A stretch of DNA of 6,651 nucleotides from an uncultured Clostridia bacterium (GCA_938005345.1 CALLNG010000134.1:1-6651); one strand, 5' to 3'; counted from the first letter of the stretch, positions 1-5,186 are shown. Numbers and translations: made by a program. Notes: a model not told the origin generated them from the letters alone.

Positions 1-210
1 AACGATATAGACTTATACATTCAGACACAGCAGAAACTTGAAGAAATGACAAAAGAATTAAAGTTTTATAAAGAAAACTATGTAACTGAGGCAAAAATGA
101 TTGCCTTCGGTGGAGAGCGCGAATCTGTCAAAATTACTCCAGAAAAACGAAAAAAACTACAAGAAATTTTGAACCGTGAGGAAGATGGTGACGATATTAT
201 TCCAGATTGA
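1..210 (+). CDS. C-terminal end of a probable XRE-type regulator (partial)
   Basis: The reading frame is open from the first base and ends with TGA at 208-210, giving 69 residues of a protein whose start lies off the left edge. It is charged and helical: a Gln/Glu/Lys-rich stretch suggesting a coiled coil, then a FGGERESVKITPEKRKK segment and an acidic tail. No DNA-binding domain is visible in this part. Helix-turn-helix repressors of mobile elements often end in such a helical dimerisation tail, and the next gene encodes an ImmA/IrrE-type metallopeptidase, the usual partner of an XRE repressor. The regulator call therefore rests mainly on context. It could instead be any small helical protein of the element. 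Confidence 0.5.
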   Translation, partial: NDIDLYIQTQQKLEEMTKELKFYKENYVTEAKMIAFGGERESVKITPEKRKKLQEILNREEDGDDIIPD

Positions 211-221
211 ACTAAAAAAGG

Positions 222-250
222 TTGATTCTTTTCTCTGAAAGTTGTATAAT
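222..250 (+). promoter_or_regulatory. Sigma-A promoter of the membrane metallopeptidase gene
   Basis: The -35 box TTGATT (222-227) and a perfect -10 box TATAAT (245-250) are separated by 17 bases. Transcription should start near 257, only about 17 bases before the preferred ATG, so the leader is very short and holds just the AGGAG ribosome binding site at 261-265. The gene can therefore be expressed independently of the upstream regulator gene. Confidence 0.75.
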
Positions 251-273
251 GTACACCGAGAGGAGAGTTGCCT

Positions 274-1119
274 ATGAAACCAAATAAAGTGGTAGCAATT
301 TTGAAAAAAGAATTCGCGGGAAAGGAGGTTACTTATTTAACTTTACGAGAATTTATTCGAGCACAGGGATGGACATTGCTATGTTATGGTGACTCCGTTC
401 ATAAGCGTGGGAATGAATTTGTAAATGAGTTGGGTACTCGAGTAAGGTTGTATGCGAAACATGCCGCTTCTTTTGCATATACAGATGGTATGACTATCGC
501 CATATTAATAAATGACGATACTGGAGAAGATATCATTTTTCTAATTCTACATGAAATAGCTCATATTTTATGTGGACATGATATTATAGAAGGTGTATTT
601 GGGCGCGGCAGCCAAAAGGCTGAGCGTGAGGCAAACCGGGTAGCAAATTTAGTTTTGGAAAATACAATTTTCCAAAAACTGGAACGCAATAAATTTATTT
701 GGTATCCAATGGCTACGGCAGCCGCTATTGTAGTGTTCCTGTCTGGCGTTTATATTGCTGAAATTACAGAGAATCTTTTGGATACTAAAAAAGAGGCAAG
801 TCCTCCAATACCAACATCTATTGAACAGCTCTCAAGCCCTATATCCGAAGAAACAATGCCGCCATTAGAGATTGAAACACCACCTTCTCAAACTCAAATA
901 CAGGTAACACCGCAACCAACCACTATTCCAACAGAACCGACAGAACAGGTACAAGAATCTATTCCTCAAGGGCAAACTGTATGGGTGGCAAGAACCGGAG
1001 AAGTTTATCATACAAAACCGGATTGTTCGTACATACGCGGAAAGACAGATTTGCGAGAAATGGACATATATGTTGCAATCGAAAGCGGCCTGAGGGCATG
1101 CTCACGTTGCAGTAAATAA
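274..1119 (+). CDS. Membrane-anchored ImmA/IrrE-family metallopeptidase with C-terminal cysteine domain
   Basis: This is a 281-residue protein. The N-terminal domain carries the zinc-protease motif HEIAH at 93-97 and a downstream EREAN motif (117-121), matching the HExxH...E.EAN pattern of ImmA/IrrE (DUF955) peptidases, which cleave XRE-type repressors. A hydrophobic segment at about 143-163 follows, then a Pro/Thr/Glu/Gln-rich linker (about 175-232). The C-terminal module has H246, C251 and a CSRC pair (C276, C279), resembling small Ada-like metal- or disulphide-forming domains. The inferred topology is peptidase in the cytoplasm and linker plus cysteine module outside. ATG at 274 is chosen because AGGAG (261-265) lies 8 bases upstream; the in-frame TTG at 268 is too close to it. 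Ordinary ImmA proteins are soluble, so the membrane and outer module suggest a surface-sensing version. The protease fold is well supported; the target, probably the regulator encoded upstream, is inferred. Confidence 0.85.
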   Translation: MKPNKVVAILKKEFAGKEVTYLTLREFIRAQGWTLLCYGDSVHKRGNEFVNELGTRVRLYAKHAASFAYTDGMTIAILINDDTGEDIIFLILHEIAHILCGHDIIEGVFGRGSQKAEREANRVANLVLENTIFQKLERNKFIWYPMATAAAIVVFLSGVYIAEITENLLDTKKEASPPIPTSIEQLSSPISEETMPPLEIETPPSQTQIQVTPQPTTIPTEPTEQVQESIPQGQTVWVARTGEVYHTKPDCSYIRGKTDLREMDIYVAIESGLRACSRCSK

Positions 1120-1129
1120 AAATATGGAA

Positions 1130-1157
1130 TGACATCATAGGAGTTGACATCATGGGA
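1130..1157 (+). repeat. Direct repeat TGACATCATrGGA, two copies
   Basis: TGACATCATAGGA (1130-1142) and TGACATCATGGGA (1145-1157) match at 12 of 13 positions with a 15-bp period. The second copy contains the -35 box of the promoter for the next gene. A pair of direct sites overlapping a -35 box is a plausible binding site for a regulator; no binding protein can be named. Confidence 0.55.
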
Positions 1158-1172
1158 ATTTATAAATTAAAT
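1144..1172 (+). promoter_or_regulatory. Probable promoter of the membrane/coiled-coil gene
   Basis: A perfect -35 box TTGACA (1144-1149) is followed after 17 bases by TTAAAT (1167-1172), a weaker -10 box. The predicted start lies near 1179, inside the left arm of the following inverted repeat, so the transcript would begin within or just before that hairpin. The leader would be about 110 bases long. Confidence 0.5.
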
Positions 1173-1174
1173 AT

Positions 1175-1223
1175 GTGGGTGCAATCGGTGTATATCATGA
1201 TGGTGTATAGCGATTGCACCCAC
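1175..1223. repeat. Perfect 13-bp inverted repeat with structured loop
   Basis: GTGGGTGCAATCG (1175-1187) is exactly complementary to CGATTGCACCCAC (1211-1223). The 23-base loop holds the palindrome ATCATGAT (1194-1201), flanked by two copies of GGTGTATA (1187-1194 and 1202-1209). There is no T-tract after either arm, so it is not an ordinary terminator. It may be an operator or an RNA hairpin in the leader of the gene at 1289. Confidence 0.6.
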
Positions 1224-1240
1224 AAAAATGCATTTAGCAA

Positions 1241-1259
1241 TTAACGGCTTAGCCGTTAA
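1241..1259. repeat. 19-bp palindrome in the leader of the coiled-coil gene
   Basis: TTAACGGCT-T-AGCCGTTAA is a perfect dyad with one central base, lying 15 bases before the GGAGGAG ribosome binding site. As RNA it would form an 8-bp stem with a 3-base loop; as DNA it looks like a dimeric repressor site. No T-tract follows it. Confidence 0.55.
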
Positions 1260-1288
1260 AATAAAACATCAATGGGAGGAGACATAAC

Positions 1289-1903
1289 ATGAAAATAATT
1301 GTAAATGAAAAAAAGCTAGGTTTCGGGGAATATGCCGTTATTATTGCCGTTGCAGTTATATTTCTTGTTATTTTCGGCGCTGTCATGCATTCAATTGGTA
1401 AAGATTCAAAGGTTGATGAAGACGCTGTTTCTACTTTAGCAGAAGTGAAGATAGAAACAGATACAGAACTGAACCAAGCAAAAGCGGACTTGGAGTCCGT
1501 CAAGCAGGAGATGGAACAAGACCAGGCGGAACTTGCGGCTTTCAGGGAGTATAAGCAAAATAAAGACCAAATGAATAGCGAACTTGAAAATGTAAAGGGG
1601 CAGTTGGCGCAAAAACAAACAGAACTCGCCGATTTAACAAATCAAGTGGATACTATCAAGAACGCACCTAAACAATTCACTGCTGGCAATTATACTGTTG
1701 GGACAGATTTGCCCGCTGGTACATACGATATTCAATGGGTGTCTGGCTCTGGTAACTTTTACAAAAAAGGTGGAAGCTCTATCAATGAAATTTTTTCTGG
1801 AGATGAACAATGGGGCATTAAAGAATACAAAAATGCCTCTTTGAAAGATGGAAATACTTTTGAAGTAAGCGGTAATTTGAACATTCAATTTATTCTAAAA
1901 TAA
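1289..1903 (+). CDS. Membrane-anchored coiled-coil protein with C-terminal "AGTY"-type domain
   Basis: This 204-residue protein starts at an ATG with GGAGGAG (1275-1281) 7 bases upstream. It has a short cytoplasmic N-terminus, one transmembrane segment (about 15-34), a long coiled coil rich in Glu, Gln, Lys and Leu (about 48-125) and a compact Gly/Thr/aromatic-rich domain (about 128-204). That last domain opens with GNYTVGTDLPAGTYDIQW. The 'YTVG-D-PAGTYDI' signature occurs in secreted or surface domains of Firmicutes and their phages and is probably a small beta-sandwich. The topology suggests the coil and domain stand outside the membrane. There is no lipobox cysteine and no cleavable signal site that I can see. 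It lies between the metallopeptidase and the integrase, where cargo genes usually sit. A role at the cell surface, such as superinfection exclusion or envelope sensing, is only inferred from layout. Confidence 0.7.
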   Translation: MKIIVNEKKLGFGEYAVIIAVAVIFLVIFGAVMHSIGKDSKVDEDAVSTLAEVKIETDTELNQAKADLESVKQEMEQDQAELAAFREYKQNKDQMNSELENVKGQLAQKQTELADLTNQVDTIKNAPKQFTAGNYTVGTDLPAGTYDIQWVSGSGNFYKKGGSSINEIFSGDEQWGIKEYKNASLKDGNTFEVSGNLNIQFILK

Positions 1904-1910
1904 TATAAAA

Positions 1911-1940
1911 ATCCCCCACGTGTTAGCGCGCGTGGGGGGT
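1911..1940. terminator. GC-rich hairpin after the coiled-coil gene
   Basis: CCCCCACG (1913-1920) pairs with CGTGGGGG (1931-1938) around a 10-base loop; adding a U-G and an A-U pair gives a 10-bp stem. On the plus strand it is followed by CCATAAGG, not a T-tract. Read on the minus strand the stem is followed by a TTTTTA run. It therefore fits a minus-strand terminator better, although the stem may still stabilise the 3' end of the plus-strand transcript. Confidence 0.5.
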
Positions 1941-1946
1941 CCATAA

Positions 1947-2008
1947 GGAGTGCGCATGATATACATACGCATGTACCAGAAATAGTATACCATACGCACT
2001 CCATTTTT
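1947..2008 (+). terminator. Long imperfect hairpin followed by T-run, upstream of the integrase
   Basis: The arms at 1947-1964 and 1985-2002 pair at 16 of 18 positions around a 20-base loop, and ATTTTT (2003-2008) follows. This could end transcription from the coiled-coil gene. The arm and loop also hold related units TGCGCATG (1951-1958) and TACGCATG (1966-1973), so a recombination or operator function is an alternative. Confidence 0.45.
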
Positions 2009-2034
2009 GCAAGTGGAAAGGGGTGTTTTTTTTC

Positions 2035-2091
2035 ATGCCTATTTATAAAATGCAGGGCAAAAAAGACAGTTTACAAGAGTTACCTTTCTAA
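2035..2091 (+). pseudogene. Remnant of a tyrosine integrase N-terminus
   Basis: An ATG with AAAGGGG (2017-2023) upstream encodes MPIYKMQGKKDSLQELPF and then TAA. The first part closely resembles the start of a common Firmicute phage/ICE integrase class that begins with MPIYKMxGKKDGLQKYRV (recalled, not searched). Removing one base near 2080 would prolong the frame as Q-E-Y before it decays, consistent with a frameshift. The intact integrase 52 bases downstream starts with a different sequence, so this is not its own start. The alternative is a short leader peptide controlling the integrase. Confidence 0.5.
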
Positions 2092-2143
2092 AGAGGGATA
2101 TAGTAACTTCGCCACATAGCCATTTCAGAAAGGAGGTTTCAGT

Positions 2144-3265
2144 ATGCCGCGTGCAAAATATAAAAAACGTGCTGATGGACGGTACCTTGTTCAAATTTTT
2201 ATAGGATATAATGCAGATGGCAAAAAGAAATACAAAAATTTATATGGAAAAACCACGGCAGAATTAGATGACAAAGTCGCCGAATATAAACGGCAAATGA
2301 ATAATGGAATAGTTATTGATGATAAGAATATAACAGCGGGTAAATGGGCAGAAATATGGCTTAATACATATAAAGCCAACGTGGGCCTTAATACGAAAAA
2401 GATGTATGAAAATTGCATTAACAACCATATTCTTGGTTCTGATATTGCGTCCATTCCATTATCCAAAATAAAAAAACAGCATATTCAAAAATTAATAAAC
2501 GAAAAGGTTGAGATTGGTCTCACGAGAACGGTTGAGATTTTGAGAATTGTTTTGAAAGACATGTTTGATCAAGCCGTAGAAAATGACTTAATAATAAAAA
2601 GTCCGGCGGCCAGAATACCTATTCCTAAATTTAAATCAGCAGAAAAGCGCGCGATAACCGAAATCGAACACATTGCTATCAGACAAGCTGATTTAACAGA
2701 CAAAGAACGTCTTTTTATTTACCTGGGGTTATATGCCGGGCTGCGTCGTGGGGAATCTCTTGCATTAACAAAACAAGATATAGATTTAACAACACCATCT
2801 ATATCAATCAACAAAACAGTAATTTTTGATGATAATAAAGGCATTATTAAAGATGTGCCAAAAACAGAAGCCGGAACAAGAAATATTCCAATAATAGAGC
2901 CACTTTTTTCACATATTAAAAAATATATGTCTGAAATAGATACAGATTTATTATTTACAACTAAAACCGGCGATACTTTTTCCCGTTCAGCGTATCGGAA
3001 AATGTGGGATTCTATATTAAAGAAATTAAATCAAAGTGCTGGGTGTGAACAAAATCCAAAACCAATAAGCGATTTGACCTCTCACATCTTACGGCACACA
3101 TTTTCGACAAATTTATATTATGCCGGAATTGATATTAAAACCGCTCAATCTTGGCTTGGACATAAAGATATTAAGACCACATTAGAAATATATACTCACC
3201 TGAACACCAATTTTGAAGAGTCGAAAAACAAACTTTCAAGCTATATTTTGTCGCATGATTTTTGA
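2144..3265 (+). CDS. Tyrosine recombinase (phage/ICE-type integrase)
   Basis: This 373-residue protein catalyses site-specific integration and probably excision of the element between a circular form and a tRNA-Lys gene. The N-terminal arm-binding region (about 1-58, with KKRADGRYLVQIFIGY) is followed by a SAM-like core-binding domain (about 62-160) and a catalytic domain (about 170-365). Catalytic residues are visible: R201 in GLRRGE, K240 in PKTEAGTR, H314 and R317 in HILRH, H340 in WLGH and the nucleophile Y350 in EIYTHL. The length is normal for Tn916-like and phage integrases. ATG at 2144 has an ideal AAAGGAGG (2129-2136) 7 bases upstream. No clear promoter is seen. The gene ends about 144 bases before the tRNA fragment, the usual position beside an attachment site, and its stop lies inside a TGAC-rich repeat. 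All active-site residues are present, so it is probably functional. Confidence 0.95.
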   Translation: MPRAKYKKRADGRYLVQIFIGYNADGKKKYKNLYGKTTAELDDKVAEYKRQMNNGIVIDDKNITAGKWAEIWLNTYKANVGLNTKKMYENCINNHILGSDIASIPLSKIKKQHIQKLINEKVEIGLTRTVEILRIVLKDMFDQAVENDLIIKSPAARIPIPKFKSAEKRAITEIEHIAIRQADLTDKERLFIYLGLYAGLRRGESLALTKQDIDLTTPSISINKTVIFDDNKGIIKDVPKTEAGTRNIPIIEPLFSHIKKYMSEIDTDLLFTTKTGDTFSRSAYRKMWDSILKKLNQSAGCEQNPKPISDLTSHILRHTFSTNLYYAGIDIKTAQSWLGHKDIKTTLEIYTHLNTNFEESKNKLSSYILSHDF

Positions 3266-3290
3266 CTGATTTTTGACTGACATGACTGAC
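3256..3290. repeat. Tandem TGATTTTTGAC / TGAC repeats at the integrase 3' end
   Basis: TGATTTTTGAC occurs twice in tandem (3256-3266 and 3267-3277), followed by TGACATGACTGAC (3278-3290). The integrase stop codon is inside the first unit. Repeats of this kind near an attachment site are candidate arm-type binding sites for the integrase. Confidence 0.55.
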
Positions 3291-3408
3291 AAAATACTGA
3301 TATAGTTTTGCAATTATTTGCATAATGCTGCAATGAAAATTTCCTTTATTTATAATCATTTTAGGAATTTATGTTTATTACAAAAGGAATTATAAACATC
3401 ATGTAATA
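3291..3408. other. Non-coding right end of the element
   Basis: No gene is supported here. TTGCA-type units are spaced at about 10 bp (3308-3312, 3318-3322, then TGCA at 3329-3332). AGGAATT occurs at 3363-3369 and 3385-3391, and ATGTTTA (3371-3377) is inverted as TAAACAT (3393-3399). Helically phased repeats beside a crossover site suit recombinase or DNA-bending protein binding, but this is inference. Confidence 0.4.
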
Positions 3409-3457
3409 TTGACTCTTAATCAGGGTGTCTAGGGTTCGACCCCCTAATGGCGCACCA
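3409..3457 (+). tRNA. tRNA-Lys(CUU) 3' fragment marking an attachment site
   Basis: The segment matches a tRNA from the anticodon stem to CCA. The anticodon loop CTCTTAA (3413-3419) has anticodon CTT (3415-3417, lysine). A 5-base variable loop follows (3425-3429). The T stem TAGGG/CCCTA (3430-3434, 3442-3446) pairs perfectly around TTCGACC. The acceptor 3' strand ATGGCGC (3447-3453), discriminator A and encoded CCA end at 3457. No D arm or acceptor 5' strand precedes it; upstream is the element's AT-rich end. The gene was therefore split near the anticodon stem, and this is the chromosomal half left beyond the element (attR). The element must bring its own 3' half to rebuild a working tRNA at its other end. 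Confidence 0.85.
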
Positions 3458-3461
3458 GTAA

Positions 3462-3500
3462 AAACCCGCTTGAACAGTGTGTTTCAGGCGGGTTTGTTTT
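3462..3500 (+). terminator. Intrinsic terminator of the original tRNA-Lys gene
   Basis: AAACCCGC (3462-3469) pairs with GCGGGTTT (3488-3495). The stem extends inward through TTGAA/TTTCAG, and GTTTT follows. Placed directly after the tRNA 3' end, it is the likely native terminator and supports the sequence to its right being the pre-insertion chromosome. Confidence 0.85.
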
Positions 3501-3845
3501 ATGTGCGGTAATAAATACGAACTATGCTTCATACGGTGAATATTCAAGAGTAAACATCCATCGTTTAATAGGTAGGCACCCCGAAAAAAAACAGCTTCTC
3601 CTAGAATTACACGCGCAACAGTTTAAAGGTATGCACGGAATAAATTTGATACAATAGCGAATTTATTCTACCACAATTTGATATTTGCTTAGTTCAACCT
3701 TTTTAGGCGCAACAAAAACTGTTGTTTATATCAAGCTAAAATTGCCAAATGGCAATCCACCTGATTGATATCAACCAGATTTTTATATTTGAAAGATTAA
3801 CAGGGCATATCATACCATATAAGCGTATAGTTTTTTCATACGCAC
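3501..3845. other. Non-coding stretch with several small palindromes
   Basis: No convincing gene is seen on either strand. Visible structures are GAATAAATT/AATTTATTC (3638-3646, 3660-3668), ATTGCCA-AA-TGGCAAT (3741-3756), CTGATTGATATCAACCAG (3761-3778, one mismatch) and GCGTAT/ATACGC (3823-3828, 3838-3843). The unit AATTTGATA occurs at 3644-3652 and 3676-3684. It may be the remains of an older insertion. The last hairpin lies just past the stop of the minus-strand hydrolase but lacks a good T-tract, so a terminator there is doubtful. Confidence 0.4.
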
Positions 3846-4506
3846 CTAAAAATCTAATTTTTTCATTGCTTCTATCAACGGCGCCGCTATAAACCGATAC
3901 CCCTCATTGGTTGGATGTACCCCTTCGAAAGTAATTTTAGGTAGATTAAAACGATTTAATCCACTCTCCGCATACATATCCGCAACAGGGCAACCATAAA
4001 AACTACCTATTGCTTTAATAGCATCAGCAAAATCTTTTAAAACATTTCCGCCCACAACTGAATCAATTGTATTGACGGGACCCTTCCCAGCGCGATGCAA
4101 CGTATTACGGTGAAGAGGCGTCATTAGCAACACTTTCATTTGCGGATTGCTACGATAGATATAATCTAAGGCCGTACAATAATCCCCAATAAAACTGTGA
4201 GCATGCGTAGTTGCTGTGCTTATTGGTAACTTTCCAAGCCGTTTACCATTACTAAAATCATTGACGCCAACAGAAATAACGGTAATGTCTATCCCTTGAA
4301 AATCCTGACGCAATAAAACGTCTTTTTGCTCCCCAATTCCTTGTTAACCCACCGCAAAATTGCCGCAGTTTTCAATATTATATTGTTCTTTTAACAATGT
4401 AGGAAATCCGATACATCGTTGGCCATTTTCCTGTTCATTATAATCCGCTGGATACTGAAATATTTTTCCATCCGCCTCTATAATACTATCGCCAAAAAAA
4501 TAACAT
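3846..4506 (-). pseudogene. SGNH/GDSL-type hydrolase, broken by a frameshift and a stop codon
   Basis: Read on the minus strand, ATG at 4506 (AAAGGG at 4513-4518, 6 bases away) begins M-L-F-F. A run of seven T at 4494-4500 then shifts the frame; with six T it would continue as GDSI. The restored frame meets TAA at 4344-4346 (codon 54) and continues to the normal end, 219 codons in all, a usual length for single-domain SGNH esterases. Block I GDS (Ser7), block III GVND (Asn82) and block V EGVHPTNEGY (Glu194, His197) are recognisable; the acidic residue is Glu where Asp is usual. The family hydrolyses ester bonds in lipids or acetylated sugars; the substrate here is unknown. The longest intact piece, from a TTG at 4313, lacks the nucleophilic serine and should be inactive as a hydrolase. 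Two separate lesions make a single sequencing error an unlikely explanation. Confidence 0.8.
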
Positions 4507-4558
4507 TTCTTTCCCTTTAATATTTCTAATCACCTCATTCGCAGTTTCTACCCTTTTT

Positions 4559-4587
4559 ATAATACTATAAATCTTTGTACAATGCAA
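4559..4587 (-). promoter_or_regulatory. Promoter of the GDSL hydrolase pseudogene
   Basis: On the minus strand TTGCAT (4582-4587) and TATTAT (4559-4564) are separated by 17 bases. It sits between the end of the RinA-like gene and the hydrolase start, so the hydrolase had its own promoter and was probably not part of the phage-type transcript. Confidence 0.6.
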
Positions 4588-4606
4588 GGGAGGCTTGTCT
4601 TTTATA

Positions 4607-4969
4607 TTATCCTATTCTTCTTTCTTCTCCTTCTAATAGCCCCATTTTTGCCGCTACTGTATACACTACTTGGTCAATCCAGCGGTAAACGGTGCGCTCG
4701 CTGGCGCCAATTTGAAAGCCAGCGCCTGCCGCATTGTATAATTTTTTCCAATAAATCAGCGATACCGCCTCCACCTGTTCAGGGTCGGCCTCCTGTAATG
4801 CCGCATCAATAGCTTCTACCACTTGCTGTCTGCGCTCCCTAAATTTTCTGGCAGTCCCGTCTATTCTTTGTTTATTGTTATTATTTGCAAGCCATTGCTG
4901 GGATGCGGGATAGTTTTGAATTTCCCATAAAATATATCCTTTTACTTTCTTATCCAGTAATTTTGTCAT
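4607..4969 (-). CDS. RinA/ArpU-like phage transcriptional regulator (sigma-region-4-like HTH)
   Basis: This is a 120-residue basic/helical protein. Residues about 40-65 form a charged helix (RKFRERRQQVVEAIDAAL). Residues about 66-101 contain EAVSLIYWKKL...GASERTVYRWIDQVV, the pattern of a sigma-70 region-4-like helix-turn-helix found in small activators of phage late genes such as RinA and ArpU. I chose ATG at 4969 because GGAGG (4978-4982) lies 8 bases upstream; an upstream in-frame start at 5020 lacks such a site. It is transcribed from a consensus promoter (5107-5135) that overlaps operators of the divergent XRE repressor. Its expected targets, phage structural or packaging genes, are not found downstream, where a host-type hydrolase remnant follows. 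It may be the survivor of a decayed prophage or act elsewhere. Confidence 0.6.
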   Translation of the reverse strand: MTKLLDKKVKGYILWEIQNYPASQQWLANNNNKQRIDGTARKFRERRQQVVEAIDAALQEADPEQVEAVSLIYWKKLYNAAGAGFQIGASERTVYRWIDQVVYTVAAKMGLLEGEERRIG

Positions 4970-5004
4970 GTTTCTCTCCTCCTCTACTGTCCTTTCACCA
5001 CTGT

Positions 5005-5019
5005 TGTCTTTTTGCGACA
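5005..5019. promoter_or_regulatory. Degenerate operator copy in the RinA-like leader
   Basis: TGTCTT-TTT-GCGACA keeps a perfect left half of the TGTCTT-N3-AAGACA dyad and 4 of 6 bases of the right half. It lies in the untranslated leader between the minus-strand promoter and the RinA-like start, where a bound repressor could block elongation. It is weaker than the other copies. Confidence 0.35.
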
Positions 5020-5091
5020 CACTATATCGCGTTTCCTTTTTTCTCTAGCAAACAACTAGGCGCGCCTTTCTAGCATTTGCTTATACCACTT

Positions 5092-5106
5092 TGTCTTGAT
5101 AGGACA
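5092..5106. promoter_or_regulatory. Operator copy over the minus-strand transcription start
   Basis: TGTCTT-GAT-AGGACA differs from a perfect dyad at one base. It abuts the -10 box of the minus-strand promoter (5107-5112) on the downstream side, so it covers the predicted start of the RinA-like transcript. Its centre is 33 bp from the next copy, about three helical turns, which would allow cooperative binding. Confidence 0.65.
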
Positions 5107-5135
5107 ATTATAACACTCTCATTCTGTCTTGTCAA
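5107..5135 (-). promoter_or_regulatory. Perfect consensus sigma-A promoter for the RinA-like gene
   Basis: On the minus strand TTGACA (5130-5135) and TATAAT (5107-5112) are separated by exactly 17 bases. Such a fully consensus promoter is expected to be very strong and to need tight repression; operators overlap its -35 box and lie directly after its -10 box. The leader to the preferred start at 4969 is about 130 bases. Confidence 0.85.
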
Positions 5136-5139
5136 GACA
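5125..5139. promoter_or_regulatory. Perfect operator over the minus-strand -35 box
   Basis: TGTCTT-GTC-AAGACA is a perfect 6-bp dyad with a 3-base centre and contains most of the TTGACA box of the minus-strand promoter. It is the best copy of the repeated motif and a likely high-affinity site for the XRE repressor encoded at 5271. Confidence 0.7.
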
Positions 5140-5186
5140 ATTTTTATTGTTATTTTTTATTTTAAAGACAATATGTTGAAAATTCC

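Noticed and set aside
268..273. TTG as the start of the membrane metallopeptidase
   Set aside because: Only two bases separate it from the AGGAG site; ATG at 274 has ideal spacing.
1175..1223. Inverted repeat as a transcription terminator for the metallopeptidase gene
   Set aside because: There is no T-tract on either strand and a probable promoter lies just before it.
1634..1888. Minus-strand reading frame inside the coiled-coil gene
   Set aside because: It is antisense to a gene with an ideal ribosome binding site and clear domains, and has no start signal.
3256..3290. Tandem TGAC-rich units as a CRISPR array
   Set aside because: The units are 11 bases with no spacers, and there are no cas genes.
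4494..4500. Programmed frameshifting at the T7 tract in the hydrolase
   Set aside because: A second lesion, an in-frame TAA 49 codons later, would also need recoding; gene decay is simpler.
4582..4812. Plus-strand reading frame with a hydrophobic start
   Set aside because: It is antisense to the RinA-like gene, has no ribosome binding site and ends in low-complexity proline-rich sequence.
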